64,000 nt of DNA from Algoriphagus ornithinivorans (GCF_900115305.1 NZ_FOVW01000005.1:248001-312000); one strand, 5' to 3'; positions 35,699-45,021 are shown, numbered from the stretch's first letter. The notes: generated by a model not told the origin, from the letters alone. Program-made: numbers and translations.

Positions 35699-36547
35699 GT
35701 GGCATTAGACCAATATCAAGAGGAAGAGGAGGGAATGTCCTTTTTGGACCATTTAGAAGCTCTCCGCTGGCATTTGCTGCGATCTGTGGCAGCCATTCTG
35801 ATTTTCTCAGTGATTGCATTTCTATCCAAAAGCATTGTTTTTGGAATCATTATCCTGGGCCCATCCAAGGTGGATTTTCTCACCTATCGGGTGCTTTGTG
35901 ATATCAGTGATTATTTGGGAATCGCAGCATTGTGTATTGATGAACTCCCTTTTACCATTCAAAGTAGGCAGATGACGGGGCAGTTTTCCATGCACATGAC
36001 CTCCAGTTTCGTGGTGGGTTTTGTGGTGGCTTTCCCATATGTATTCTGGGAGTTTTGGAAATTTATCAGCCCGGGATTGTATGATCAGGAGAAAAACGCT
36101 GCTCGGGGAGCTGTTTTCTTCGTGAGTTTGTTGTTCTTCCTGGGGGCAGCCTTTGGGTATTATATCCTTTCTCCATTATCGATCAACTTTCTTTCCAACT
36201 ATCAGTTGGATCCGTCGATTTTGAATGAGTTTGATATATCCTCCTATGTGACTACCCTTATTATGCTGGTATTGGCTTCTGCGATTATGTTCCAGTTGCC
36301 GGTAGTCATCTATTTCCTGTCTATGTCAGGACTGGTTACTTCTGGAATGCTGAGAGCTTATAGAAGACATGCGATTGTCGTGATATTGGTTCTGGCGGCG
36401 GTGATTACCCCTCCGGATGTAATTTCTCAGTTGCTGATCGCCATGCCTATCTTGGTCCTGTACGAAGCTGGAATTAATATCGCTAAACGTTTGGAGAAAA
36501 AGCGTGCGATTAAGGAAGCCGAGTATGCGAAAAAAGAAGCCGAATAG
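35699..36547 (+). CDS. tatC: Sec-independent translocase subunit TatC
   Basis: TatC is the receptor subunit that binds twin-arginine signal peptides. The 282-aa protein has six membrane segments and begins FLDHLEALRWHLLRS, the family signature, followed by FEFWKFISPGLY-like FWEFWKFISPGLY and the C-terminal TPPDVISQL block. The start at 35699 is a GTG; an in-frame ATG at 35735 (MSFLDHLEALRW) would give the more usual N-terminus. tatA/B are not in the window. Confidence 0.94.
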   Translation: MALDQYQEEEEGMSFLDHLEALRWHLLRSVAAILIFSVIAFLSKSIVFGIIILGPSKVDFLTYRVLCDISDYLGIAALCIDELPFTIQSRQMTGQFSMHMTSSFVVGFVVAFPYVFWEFWKFISPGLYDQEKNAARGAVFFVSLLFFLGAAFGYYILSPLSINFLSNYQLDPSILNEFDISSYVTTLIMLVLASAIMFQLPVVIYFLSMSGLVTSGMLRAYRRHAIVVILVLAAVITPPDVISQLLIAMPILVLYEAGINIAKRLEKKRAIKEAEYAKKEAE

Positions 36548-36653
36548 AAGTCTGAACTCTGAAGTGAGAAGTCTGAAAAGACAATACAGATAAATTAAGA
36601 GAATGAAGATAAGTCTTGCTTTATAGGCTAGTACTTCATTAAGAACCTACCAC

Positions 36654-36686
36654 CAATTCCCCCTTTCAAAGGGGGCTAGGGGGATT
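36654..36686. repeat. Pyrimidine/purine palindrome upstream of rpiB
   Basis: AATTCCCCCTTT and its inverted form pair across CAAAGGGGG, with a second G-run (CTAGGGGGATTT) able to compete. This C/G-run palindrome has the look of a common intergenic repeat and could also be transcribed as a hairpin. It ends 15 bases before the rpiB ATG. Confidence 0.5.
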
Positions 36687-36700
36687 TAAAAGACAAAATC

Positions 36701-37132
36701 ATGAAAATAGCAATCGGAGGCGATCACGCCGGATTTGAATACAAAGAGAAGTTTGTTCAGAAACTGGAAAGCTTAGGCCATGAGGTCAAAGATTTTGGGC
36801 CTTTTTCTGATGCTTCTGTGGATTATCCAGACTATGTGCATCCCTTAAGTACTGCTATTGAAAATAGAGAATACGAGCTGGGCATTGTTATCTGCGGATC
36901 CGGAAATGGAGTAGCAATCACGGCCAACAAGCATCAAGGAATCCGTGCGGCCCTTTGCTGGAATGAGGAGTTGGCAGCCTTAGCTCGTCAGCATAACAAT
37001 GCCAATGTTTTGGCTCTTCCTGCCAGATTTATTTCCTACGAGCTTGCAGAAAAACTGGCCGAGACCTTCCTAAACACGCCTTTTGAAGGCGGACGACATG
37101 CTAATCGGGTGAATAAGATTGCTTGTAGTTGA
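36701..37132 (+). CDS. rpiB: Ribose-5-phosphate isomerase B
   Basis: RpiB interconverts ribose-5-phosphate and ribulose-5-phosphate in the pentose phosphate pathway. The 143-aa protein has the LacA/RpiB pattern: IGGDHAGFEYKE, DYPDYVHPL, the active-site CGSGNGVAITANKHQGIRAALCW and NNANVLALPARFI. Together with zwf, pgl and gnd at the right end of the window, most of the oxidative branch and its isomerase are encoded here, though not in one operon. Confidence 0.95.
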   Translation: MKIAIGGDHAGFEYKEKFVQKLESLGHEVKDFGPFSDASVDYPDYVHPLSTAIENREYELGIVICGSGNGVAITANKHQGIRAALCWNEELAALARQHNNANVLALPARFISYELAEKLAETFLNTPFEGGRHANRVNKIACS

Positions 37133-37144
37133 TAGGCTAAAGTA

Positions 37145-37175
37145 GAAGAAAAAAGCCCGACAATTTGCCGGGCTT
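37145..37175 (-). terminator. pheS terminator
   Basis: Stem AAGCCCG/CGGGCTT (37153-37159, 37169-37175) with a nine-base loop. On the minus strand it is followed by a T-rich run (TTTTTTCTTC), so it ends pheS; on the plus strand there is no T tail for rpiB. Confidence 0.75.
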
Positions 37176-37179
37176 AAAT

Positions 37180-38208
37180 CTAGAGTAAGGGTTTGAATTG
37201 CCTTAGGAAGCGCACATCGTTTTCAGTGAATAAGCGCAAATCCTTGATTTGATATTTGAGCATGGCGATTCGCTCAATTCCCATTCCGAAGGCAAAGCCC
37301 GTATATTTTTTAGAGTCAATGCCACAGTTTTCAAGGACATTTGGATCTACCATCCCAGAACCACCGATCTCTACCCAACCCGTTCCTTTACATATGGTAC
37401 AACCTTTTCCTCCACAAATCAGGCAAGAAATATCAATCTCTGCACTGGGTTCGGTGAAAGGAAAATAAGAGGGGCGGAAGCGAACTTTGGTTTCCTTACC
37501 AAACATCTCCTTGGCAAAGTGGTACAGGGTATTTTTTAAATCCGCGAATCCAACGTTCTCATCAACATACAATCCTTCAACCTGATGGAAGATGCAATGT
37601 GCTCTTGCAGAAATAGCTTCATTTCTATACACTCTTCCTGGAGAAAGAGTGCGGATGGGAGGTTTTTGATTTTCCATTACCCTTACCTGTACAGAAGAAG
37701 TATGGGTACGCAAGGCGATATCTGGATTTTTCTCGATAAAAAAGGTGTCCTGCATCTCCCTTGCAGGATGGTTTTCAGGGAAGTTGAGAGCAGTAAAATT
37801 ATGCCAGTCGTCTTCGATTTCCGGTCCTTCGGATAGGTTGAAACCAATGCGCTCGAAAATTTCTATGATGCGTTGACGAGTTGCGGTCAGTGGGTGAATG
37901 CCTCCTATATCTTGGTTGGATGGAGGTAAGGTTAGGTCAATATTGGAAGACTTGGCTTTTTTATTTGCAGAATTGACTTTTTCTATCAGCTCCTGAAACT
38001 TCTCCTCTGCAAGTTGCTTGACTCCATTGACCAATTGTCCATAGGCGCGCTTTTCCTCATTCGGGATTTTTCCCATATCTGCGAAGAGAGCACCCACAAC
38101 ACTTTTTTTGGAGATATACTCCATGCGGTAAGCTTCCAACTCTTCGGGATTATTGGCATCTGCAGATGCAATTGCGGCCTTGATGGCATCGATTTTTTCC
38201 TGATACAT
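37180..38208 (-). CDS. pheS: Phenylalanyl-tRNA synthetase alpha subunit
   Basis: PheS carries the catalytic core that charges tRNA-Phe, together with PheT. The 342-aa protein has an N-terminal coiled coil that binds tRNA, then class II motifs: LPPSNQDIGGIHPLT, RTHTSSVQVR, the FRPSYFPFTEPSAEID segment, a four-Cys cluster (CLICGGKGCTICKG) and GFAFGMGIERIAML. Frame extension to a TTG at 38226 is possible, but the ATG at 38208 gives the normal MYQEKI start. pheT is not adjacent. Confidence 0.95.
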   Translation of the reverse strand: MYQEKIDAIKAAIASADANNPEELEAYRMEYISKKSVVGALFADMGKIPNEEKRAYGQLVNGVKQLAEEKFQELIEKVNSANKKAKSSNIDLTLPPSNQDIGGIHPLTATRQRIIEIFERIGFNLSEGPEIEDDWHNFTALNFPENHPAREMQDTFFIEKNPDIALRTHTSSVQVRVMENQKPPIRTLSPGRVYRNEAISARAHCIFHQVEGLYVDENVGFADLKNTLYHFAKEMFGKETKVRFRPSYFPFTEPSAEIDISCLICGGKGCTICKGTGWVEIGGSGMVDPNVLENCGIDSKKYTGFAFGMGIERIAMLKYQIKDLRLFTENDVRFLRQFKPLL

Positions 38209-38230
38209 GAGATTCAGATTAATCAAGTCG

Positions 38231-38238
38231 CAAAGCTA
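38231..38238 (-). promoter_or_regulatory. Candidate -7 box (TAGCTTTG) for pheS
   Basis: TAGCTTTG on the minus strand lies 22 bp ahead of the pheS ATG. No -33 TTTG is at the expected distance. Confidence 0.45.
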
Positions 38239-38489
38239 CAATTTTTGACTTAAAAGGCCTATTGGAGTATTGGTTTATCGTTGTTGGGGTGAACTCCTGT
38301 GGTAGGATTTTTAATCCGAATTTCAAATCATAATAAAATATCCTTTAAGCATGCATCAAACTCTCCAAGGGGCTTTAAGCCTTTGTAGGATACTTGGTAC
38401 AGACTTTTTAAAATATTTTTCAAGCCTTCTCAATCCAATTTTTGCAGGACCCTCGTAATTCCTTCCAAATACAAAAAACACTACAAACC

Positions 38490-39050
38490 ATGAAAAATTT
38501 CTTAAAAGTAGCTTTAGTAGCATTTGTTTTCTTATCAGCCAATGTGGCTTTTGCGCAAATGGAGAAGACAGTAGAAGTAGGTGGCGCACCTATGTATCCT
38601 TCCAAAAACATTGTTGAAAATGCAGTAAACTCTGCAGATCACACTACCCTAGTAGCAGCTGTAAAAGCAGCAGGATTGGTAGAGACATTACAAGGAAAAG
38701 GTCCATTCACCGTTTTTGCTCCTGAAAACTCCGCTTTCGCAAAATTGCCAAACGGAACAGTAGAAACACTTTTGAAGCCGGAGAACAAAGGTCAATTGAC
38801 AGCAGTCTTGACTTACCATGTAGTTGCTGGTAAAATGGGTTCTAAGGACATCGCAGAGGCTATCAAAAAGGGTAATGGAAAAGCGGTATTGACGACTGTA
38901 CAAGGTGGTAAATTGACTGCTTGGATGAAAGGTAAAGACTTATATATCACTGACGAAAACGGTGGTCAGTCAAAAGTAACTATCGCAGACGTATGGCAGT
39001 CAAACGGAGTAATTCACTCTGTAGATACTGTAGTACTTCCTAAAATGTGA
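38490..39050 (+). CDS. Secreted fasciclin-domain protein
   Basis: The 186-aa product has a signal peptide (MKNFLKVALVAFVFLSANVAFAQ) and a single fasciclin (FAS1) domain from about residue 45 to the end, with VAAVKAAGLVETLQGKGPFTVFAPENSAFAKLP and the H-box YHVVAGKM, then VHSVDTV-like VIHSVDTVVLP. FAS1 domains mediate adhesion. The ATG at 38490 starts the signal peptide; a TTG 16 codons upstream is not needed. It is probably well expressed and ends at a strong terminator. Confidence 0.9.
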   Translation: MKNFLKVALVAFVFLSANVAFAQMEKTVEVGGAPMYPSKNIVENAVNSADHTTLVAAVKAAGLVETLQGKGPFTVFAPENSAFAKLPNGTVETLLKPENKGQLTAVLTYHVVAGKMGSKDIAEAIKKGNGKAVLTTVQGGKLTAWMKGKDLYITDENGGQSKVTIADVWQSNGVIHSVDTVVLPKM

Positions 39051-39077
39051 TAAGGTAAAGTTAGGGTTAAATAGCGA

Positions 39078-39112
39078 AAAGCCGGCGGGGATGTGCTCCG
39101 TCGGCTTTTTTT
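39078..39112 (+). terminator. Terminator after the fasciclin gene
   Basis: GC-rich stem AAAGCCGgCGG/CCGtCGGCTTT followed by seven T. Confidence 0.88.
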
Positions 39113-39558
39113 ATTTTAAGGGGGGAATATTTAACCACATAGGATTCACAATAGCACACATAGTTTGGGGCAATGGTGAAATCTTAGTTTGAAAATGACT
39201 CAATAACCAATAACCTTTCCCCTGCGTTTCCGCGAGCAATTTTAAAAACCACAGAGGGAACAAAGGAAACATAGCCTCTTTGCCACTTCTCTCCTTTGCG
39301 GGAGATAAAACCGCAGCGCCGCTGCGAGCTATTTTTTTAAACCACATAGGATTCACAATAGCACACCTAGTTTGGGGCAAAGGTGAAATCTTAGTTTGAA
39401 AATAACTCAATAACCAATAACCTTTCCCCTGCGTTTCCGCGAGCAATTTTAAAAACCACAGAGGAAACATAGTCTCTTTGCCTCTTCCAGTCTTTGCGGA
39501 AATATCATTGGGCCACTGCGAGCATCTTTAGCTTTCTCACTTTAGCCTTCTCACTTTC
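39113..39558. repeat. Gene-free region with a 127-bp direct repeat
   Basis: Positions 39133-39259 and 39340-39466 are near-identical (CACATAGGATTCACAATAGC, then GGGGCAA, then the CCTGCGTTTCCGCGAGC block), 207 bp apart. The DNA between contains GCGGGAGATAAAACCGC, which recurs inverted at the right end of the window (near 63932). The minus-strand reading frame through here only reflects the repeat and is not a gene. Confidence 0.85.
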
Positions 39559-42417
39559 CTACCAGGTTCTTCCTCCACTCGGCCTACCTCTATTCCAAGG
39601 ACTATTATCCGGCTCGGGCTCTTTGAAATTCCCAATGATATAAGTAAAGGTTAGCATTCCGTATCGGGTTAAAACATTGGTGAATACATCCGTAATCGCC
39701 ACATCAGAAATAGTTCTACTGATGCTGTTATTTTGATTTAATAAGTCAAAAACCACCACTTTCAACTCGGCCTTATTGTTTTTGGCAAAGCGGAAGCCAC
39801 CTTCAATATTCCACAACCACACAGACTGATCAAAACCTTCAGACAAGCCGCTGTAAAGCATGTTATTCACATTATTGCCTACGAATAGTTTTCCATTGTT
39901 GGGAGAGAAATACAAACGAATATTGGACTCTTGCACATAATAATTTTGATCCAAATTAGCCTGCAAACTGGAATTAACGATAGTATAAGTACCTGTAGTA
40001 CTTACCGAGAAATCCACATTCTTGCTGATATTGGAGCTAATCGTAATGCCTTGGCTTAAATCAATGTTGTCATTCAAATTCAGATCACCATTGATCAGGC
40101 CAGGAGTTCGGTTGAAGCCTAGTCTTGTATTGGTATTGAATTGTAATTTCAATTTTGGTATTGGCATTCCATAAGTTGCAAAAGCCCTCACTCTCCAATT
40201 CCCATCCAAGTTCACTGGCTGAGAGATTTGACCTCCGGGTCTCAGGAGGATTTCTCCATTGATCAAAGTGTCTTGGGAAGCCACAAAGGTGCTGTTTCCA
40301 ATAAAATTACTGGTTGCAGAATAGTTGATGAAGGTGAAAAAGGTCTTAGACTTTTCCAGATTGACTTTGGCGATGTTTGCAAAAATGTTGTGGTTATAGC
40401 TTTGGCCCAGGGTAGGGTTACCCACTGATAGATTTAAAGGATTTTGATTATTGACCACGTTTTGTAACTCAGTTACACTTGGCTCATCAGTATCAGTTCT
40501 ATATCGAATCCTCCAAGAAAAACCTGTTTCCCTATTTCGGAAGTTAATATTTGCACTCGGTAAAATATTGTTGAAATCCCTTCTGAATACTCCCTCTGTC
40601 GGGAAGAAGGCCTCATTGTCTAAGTGGGCATTTTGGTAGTCTAGGTTCAAATTAATATTCCAGCCATTATTGGTATAGGCATAGCCGGATCGTAGTCTTT
40701 GAGTGATAAATTTATTGTCAAATTCATTACTCAAAGCTGTATCCAACACTGGCAGGTTTTCCTCATTGAAGACTCTGGTTTTTTGGTCAGAACGGGTTTT
40801 GTTGTTGGCTATTTGATAGCCAAAAGTACCGATGGATTTTTCTCCCAATGGCTCCGTCCAGGTAGTGTTGACCCTATAATTAAAGCCCCGATTTAATCCA
40901 TTTGTTTCTTGGGTAGTGGTGTCTAAAGTATTTCTTCTATACTCTCTGCTCGCTGCTAATAAGTCGGAAAACTGATCCCTATTGTTCCATACCGTATTGA
41001 TATCAGTAGAGAGAGTTCTTCCCTTTTTGTCAAACTTATATCGGTAAGTCAGATTATTTGCCAAATTGAAAGCCTGAGTTTCTGCATTGGAAGTAGATTT
41101 TAAGGCAGAAAGAGAATCACCCGTACTCGCATAGGTCAATGCATCCCTGTCACTGAAGGTGCGGTTGGTTTGAAAAGAAATGGATGGAGTGATGATCAAA
41201 CTGTTTTTCTCATTCAAATCCGCTTCAATTCGGGCATTGGCTCTGTGGTTGAAGTTTTCCACATTATTGATCAGACTTTCTTCATAAAACTGACTTAGCC
41301 CTTGGTTGACAATCGTTTCCCGATTGGTCAACTGACGCAGAGTGTTGTTGGTATTATTGAAAAAATAACTTCCGGTGAAGTTTACCTTCTTGCCCCATTT
41401 GTCTGAATAATTCAGGCCCAAGGCATTGGTTGCAATGATTCCAATGTCATTGCCTACAAAGAAGTTGTTGTTGCCTCCTCCGAAGCGCCCACCTCCAAAT
41501 CTTCTTCCTCCTCCTCCCGAGGCATTGGCGGTTACCCCTGCCAAATCTTGGGAAGAAAAGTTTTGCTGATTGACATTGTTGAAAAGACCTAAAATCGATA
41601 CTCTTCGATCTCCATTAAATAAGTTCAAGCTGCCCCCCGCGGAATAGCGATCATCTGTACCATAGCCTGCATAGGCTCTTCCAAATTGCCCATTTTTCTT
41701 GTCTGAGCGAAGGATAATATTGATGGTTTTGGTGTAGTTACCGTCATCAAAACCCGTAAGTCTGCTTTGGTCTGAGCGTTGATCCAAGACTTCTACCCGT
41801 TCGATGGCGTCAGCTGGAAGATTTCTTAAGGCAATGCTGGGATCCGAACCGAAAAATTCGCGTCCGTCCACCAATACCCTCTGAACCTGTTCTCCCTGAG
41901 CTTGGATTTGTCCATTTTGAAATGTGACACCTGGAAGCTTTCTGATTAAGTCTTCTGCCTGGGCATTTTCTCTGGTTTTGAAAGCATTGGCATTAAAGGA
42001 GGTAGTATCTCCTTTTTGTTCTCCAACTGGAACTTGCCCTTCAATCAAAACTTCCCCCAATACCTTGGTGTCTTCAAGTAAAATCAAATCTCCCAAATCC
42101 ACGGGCTCTCTCATGCTGTGGATTTTGGTGATAGTTCTATATCCTATAAAAGTGATTTCTATTTTAACTTGAGGGATATTTGGACGGATGATTTCAAATT
42201 TTCCTTGTCCATCTGTTACCGTCCCTCTCAAAAGTGAATCGGTTACTGTTTTTATTTGCACATTGGCACCAACCATAGGCTGGTTAATAGATCCGTCAAT
42301 CACGGTGCCGGTAAATTTTCGCTCCTGTCTCTCAGCTCCTTCGGGCCTTTGTGCCAAAGCTGTCAATGCCGTCAAAAAGCAAAAAATTAAAGTAATTATT
42401 GGGTAGTTCTTTTTCAT
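39559..42417 (-). CDS. TonB-dependent-receptor-like outer-membrane protein with CarboxypepD_reg-like domain
   Basis: The 952-aa product has a signal peptide (LTALTALAQ), a carboxypeptidase-regulatory-like domain (about residues 34-115, GTVIDGSINQPMVGANV), a plug (RKLPGVTFQNGQIQAQGEQVQRVLVDGREFF) and a long outer-membrane barrel. A Gly/Arg/Phe-rich insertion (ASGGGGRRFGGGRFGGG, near 295-311) lies in an early loop, and the C-terminus (NRGRPSGGRTW) lacks the terminal Phe of classical barrels. It resembles the outer-membrane beta-barrel family with a plug but no known substrate; no SusD partner is present. It ends in repeat-rich DNA. Confidence 0.85.
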   Translation of the reverse strand: MKKNYPIITLIFCFLTALTALAQRPEGAERQERKFTGTVIDGSINQPMVGANVQIKTVTDSLLRGTVTDGQGKFEIIRPNIPQVKIEITFIGYRTITKIHSMREPVDLGDLILLEDTKVLGEVLIEGQVPVGEQKGDTTSFNANAFKTRENAQAEDLIRKLPGVTFQNGQIQAQGEQVQRVLVDGREFFGSDPSIALRNLPADAIERVEVLDQRSDQSRLTGFDDGNYTKTINIILRSDKKNGQFGRAYAGYGTDDRYSAGGSLNLFNGDRRVSILGLFNNVNQQNFSSQDLAGVTANASGGGGRRFGGGRFGGGNNNFFVGNDIGIIATNALGLNYSDKWGKKVNFTGSYFFNNTNNTLRQLTNRETIVNQGLSQFYEESLINNVENFNHRANARIEADLNEKNSLIITPSISFQTNRTFSDRDALTYASTGDSLSALKSTSNAETQAFNLANNLTYRYKFDKKGRTLSTDINTVWNNRDQFSDLLAASREYRRNTLDTTTQETNGLNRGFNYRVNTTWTEPLGEKSIGTFGYQIANNKTRSDQKTRVFNEENLPVLDTALSNEFDNKFITQRLRSGYAYTNNGWNINLNLDYQNAHLDNEAFFPTEGVFRRDFNNILPSANINFRNRETGFSWRIRYRTDTDEPSVTELQNVVNNQNPLNLSVGNPTLGQSYNHNIFANIAKVNLEKSKTFFTFINYSATSNFIGNSTFVASQDTLINGEILLRPGGQISQPVNLDGNWRVRAFATYGMPIPKLKLQFNTNTRLGFNRTPGLINGDLNLNDNIDLSQGITISSNISKNVDFSVSTTGTYTIVNSSLQANLDQNYYVQESNIRLYFSPNNGKLFVGNNVNNMLYSGLSEGFDQSVWLWNIEGGFRFAKNNKAELKVVVFDLLNQNNSISRTISDVAITDVFTNVLTRYGMLTFTYIIGNFKEPEPDNSPWNRGRPSGGRTW

Positions 42418-42538
42418 ACAATTGCAAAGTTCATCTTCTTTGACTGTATGAAAAAGGCAAAGGTTTAGTCACTCTTTACTAAAAAATAAGAGAGGGGAAA
42501 AGTGGGGATAAAAGGCTAATTCAGGCTTTTAACAGCGT

Positions 42539-42877
42539 TTAAATTTTTGCCATTAAATCAGAATAATTGATCCCAAAGTGAGAATTGTCGTAAACAGCCA
42601 CCTCATCCCTTACAATGATGACCTGAGGAGACTCATGTGGTACGCCAAATACTTGTTCTACGAGGTTTGAAAGATTTCTATGCGCAATGAGATCTAAAAA
42701 ATAAGGAACTAGCTTCTGTTCATCCTCTGCTTTCCAATTTCTCAATAGTCTGTCCAAGGACATGCTACTGACTGAGCAACGTGTACTGTGCTTAAAAATC
42801 ATCACAGGTCTTTCTTTGCTAAGCGCTTTTATTTCCTCAATTTGAGCTTCTTCTGTTAATTTTTTCCAATTCATCAC
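42539..42877 (-). CDS. ytxJ: Bacillithiol-system redox protein YtxJ
   Basis: YtxJ-type proteins are thioredoxin-fold monothiol (bacilliredoxin-like) proteins associated with bacillithiol. The 112-aa product has the thioredoxin pattern with a single active-site Cys in STRCSVSS (where CXXC would be CxxS), FLDLIAHRNLS and the cis-Pro region HESPQVIIVRD. It suggests that the organism makes bacillithiol or uses bacillithiol-like redox control. It is transcribed away from the DUF4403 gene. Two adjacent Met codons (42877, 42874) can each be the start. Confidence 0.85.
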   Translation of the reverse strand: MMNWKKLTEEAQIEEIKALSKERPVMIFKHSTRCSVSSMSLDRLLRNWKAEDEQKLVPYFLDLIAHRNLSNLVEQVFGVPHESPQVIIVRDEVAVYDNSHFGINYSDLMAKI

Positions 42878-42948
42878 TTCTTATACTTTAATTGGGACAA
42901 TACTTGCAGGGAGTAATTAGTTCCTTAATAGATTCATTGAAATTACAA

Positions 42949-44349
42949 ATGATCCATCAATTCGCAACTCAATTGCAAAAATATAGTATTCCTTTCATAT
43001 TTCTCAGTATCCTGCTTGTTGGGTGTAAAAGTTTAGATATTTCTAATCCTGGACCTTTGCCTGAAATCCCACGGGCTACTTCCGAGGTCAATGTTCCTTT
43101 GACTATGCCGAAGGCTACTCTAAACAAGATATTTAATTCCCAGCTTCCCGTTAATTTGGTTTCCGAGGAAAATTTGGATTTAGGTAGTGGCATAGAGGGA
43201 AATCTTCAATTGAGCAGAGTTGGGAGCATTTCATGGGTAGCTTTGGATAGCCAAACAATTCAAATGACTCTTCCTTTAAAAGTAAAAGGTGATTTAGGAT
43301 TGAAAAGAGGCGGATTGGGAAGTTTATTTAGGGGAAAAGTACCATTGGATGAGCAGTTTGCTCCCGTATTTCGAGTGAATCCCCAGATCAATCCAGACTG
43401 GAGTCTGAGTGTCAAGCAGTTTGAATTGATAGATTTAGGAGGAAATCTTGCACTGGATGTACTAGGGATGAAATTGGATTTGAGCGGATTGTTGGAAAGG
43501 GAAATCCGGGCTTGGGCGAAAGAAAATTTACGTCCCGATCAAAAACTGGTAAACATGAAGCCTATGATTGACTTGGCATGGGAACAGGCAGGTAAGCCTT
43601 TTATGGTAAACTGGGAGGGAGGAGCCCAGGCCTTTTCTATTCAGCCTCAATCCGTGAGATTAAAAGAGTATTTTGACCGATCTGAGAACTTTCATCTTTG
43701 GTTGGGTCTGAGCGGAAAAATCAACACCCATCCCGCTAATGCAGCACCTTCTAGAGCTTTTCCTCTTCCGGCTCTAAGTACCAATTCAGATTCAGAAAAT
43801 CATCTGGAGATCACATTGCCTTTTCAAATGAGTTATGCTGAGCTGGATGCTTTGATGGCAGAGAATTTTCTGGGAAAAACATTCAGAGTGGATAGAAAGA
43901 CATTGTTGACTTATGCCAATCTCAAAACTCAATCTTTTGGGGAACGGCTGGCTATTACCTGTGATTTCGTGGCTGACCGGGAAAATGGTGAGCGTATGGA
44001 AGGAAATTTCTTTGTGGTGGGGAAGCCTGCCTACGATAGAAAATCGGAAAGTTTGATTTTTGAAGATGTCAATTTCAAAGTGATGAGCGATAATTCCAGA
44101 GCCAAGTTGGGAATTGCGCTTAAAAAGGGAAAAATTATCCGTCAGATTGAAAAAAGGGCTGTTTTTCCTATAGGAGATTTGTTGGAAGATAGCTTGGGAG
44201 GCATTCAGGAAAGATTGGGTCTGGAGACTCCTATCGCTGATTTGTCTATCCAAAATCTTGAAATATCTCCCTCGGGATTTTATCCTACTCGTTCTGGCTT
44301 GCAGGTGATGATGAAAGCCCAAGGGAAAATAGGAGTCAACTGGAAGTAA
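42949..44349 (+). CDS. DUF4403 family lipoprotein
   Basis: The 466-aa product has a lipoprotein signal (FIFLSILLVGC) and would be anchored to a membrane. Beyond it are two similar beta-rich halves (VNVPLTMPKATLNKIF ... then LEITLPFQMSYAELDALMAENF), as in DUF4403 proteins, which I recall as BPI/SMP-like lipid-binding folds; the precise function is unknown. The frame is open to a TTG at 42892, but the ATG at 42949 is used because the signal begins shortly after it. It converges on the exonuclease gene with no gap (44349/44350). Confidence 0.85.
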   Translation: MIHQFATQLQKYSIPFIFLSILLVGCKSLDISNPGPLPEIPRATSEVNVPLTMPKATLNKIFNSQLPVNLVSEENLDLGSGIEGNLQLSRVGSISWVALDSQTIQMTLPLKVKGDLGLKRGGLGSLFRGKVPLDEQFAPVFRVNPQINPDWSLSVKQFELIDLGGNLALDVLGMKLDLSGLLEREIRAWAKENLRPDQKLVNMKPMIDLAWEQAGKPFMVNWEGGAQAFSIQPQSVRLKEYFDRSENFHLWLGLSGKINTHPANAAPSRAFPLPALSTNSDSENHLEITLPFQMSYAELDALMAENFLGKTFRVDRKTLLTYANLKTQSFGERLAITCDFVADRENGERMEGNFFVVGKPAYDRKSESLIFEDVNFKVMSDNSRAKLGIALKKGKIIRQIEKRAVFPIGDLLEDSLGGIQERLGLETPIADLSIQNLEISPSGFYPTRSGLQVMMKAQGKIGVNWK

Positions 44350-45021
44350 TCAGCGAAATAACTCCTGATAAGTAAGAATCCCCTTTTTCTCGGCCTGCTT
44401 TAATAATTTCAATAATAATTGAGCAGTCAGGAATGCGTCCCCTCCAGCAGTATGTCGGTCTTCTTTGGGGATGTTGAACTTTTCGCACAAAGCATCCAGG
44501 CTGTAATCCTCTTTTCTTACCCTATTCCAGTCTACTTGGGGGCCAAAATCCAAACGCACAGCCAAATTCATCGTGTCAATTTTCGGATTAGGGAATTGAT
44601 TAAATCCAAAAGGTTGAAAAGTTTTGCACAGTAGGTCCAAATCAAATCCAATATGATGGCCTACAATAATGGATCCTCGCAGATTACCCAGTAGCTCCTG
44701 ACAAAAGGTTTTTAGCTCAATTGGATTTTTGGGATGAATCAAGCCATGTATTGTTGCAGATTTTCCAGGAGATTTCTCAGATGCAAATTGCCATTCTTTG
44801 GAACTGCTGATTTTGATTTTTTCCTCTTCAATCCCTATGATACCGCAGGATAATAATTCATCTTTCTTAGGATCAAAACCAGTGGCCTCGGTATCCAAGA
44901 CTACAAAGCTCAACTGCTGGATTTTTCGGATTCCGGGAATAGACTTTCTAGCCTCCTTTAAATAAGCGTTCAGCCAAGGAGGCTGCTCCTCTTTTTTTCT
45001 TCCAAAAGGCCACCAACTCAT
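44350..45021 (-). CDS. DEDDh 3'-5' exonuclease (DNA polymerase III epsilon-like)
   Basis: The 223-aa protein has the ordered acidic residues of the RNase T/epsilon family: VVLDTEATG (Exo I), VGHHIGFDLDLL (Exo II) and HTAGGDAFLTAQL (Exo III, with the catalytic His five residues before Asp). It degrades single-stranded DNA or RNA ends. The N-terminal WWPFGRKKEEQPPW is specific to this subgroup. It overlaps the cNMP/CBS protein gene by four bases; the pair is a conserved partner of acetate genes, but the reason is not clear from sequence. Confidence 0.88.
   Translation of the reverse strand: MSWWPFGRKKEEQPPWLNAYLKEARKSIPGIRKIQQLSFVVLDTEATGFDPKKDELLSCGIIGIEEEKIKISSSKEWQFASEKSPGKSATIHGLIHPKNPIELKTFCQELLGNLRGSIIVGHHIGFDLDLLCKTFQPFGFNQFPNPKIDTMNLAVRLDFGPQVDWNRVRKEDYSLDALCEKFNIPKEDRHTAGGDAFLTAQLLLKLLKQAEKKGILTYQELFR

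Noticed and set aside
39111-39470. Minus-strand reading frame of 119 codons with an internal repeat
   Set aside because: It only reads through the 127-bp direct repeat; no start signal, composition or family supports a gene.
43792-44322. Minus-strand frame of 176 codons inside the DUF4403 gene
   Set aside because: Antisense shadow; no signal, family or promoter.
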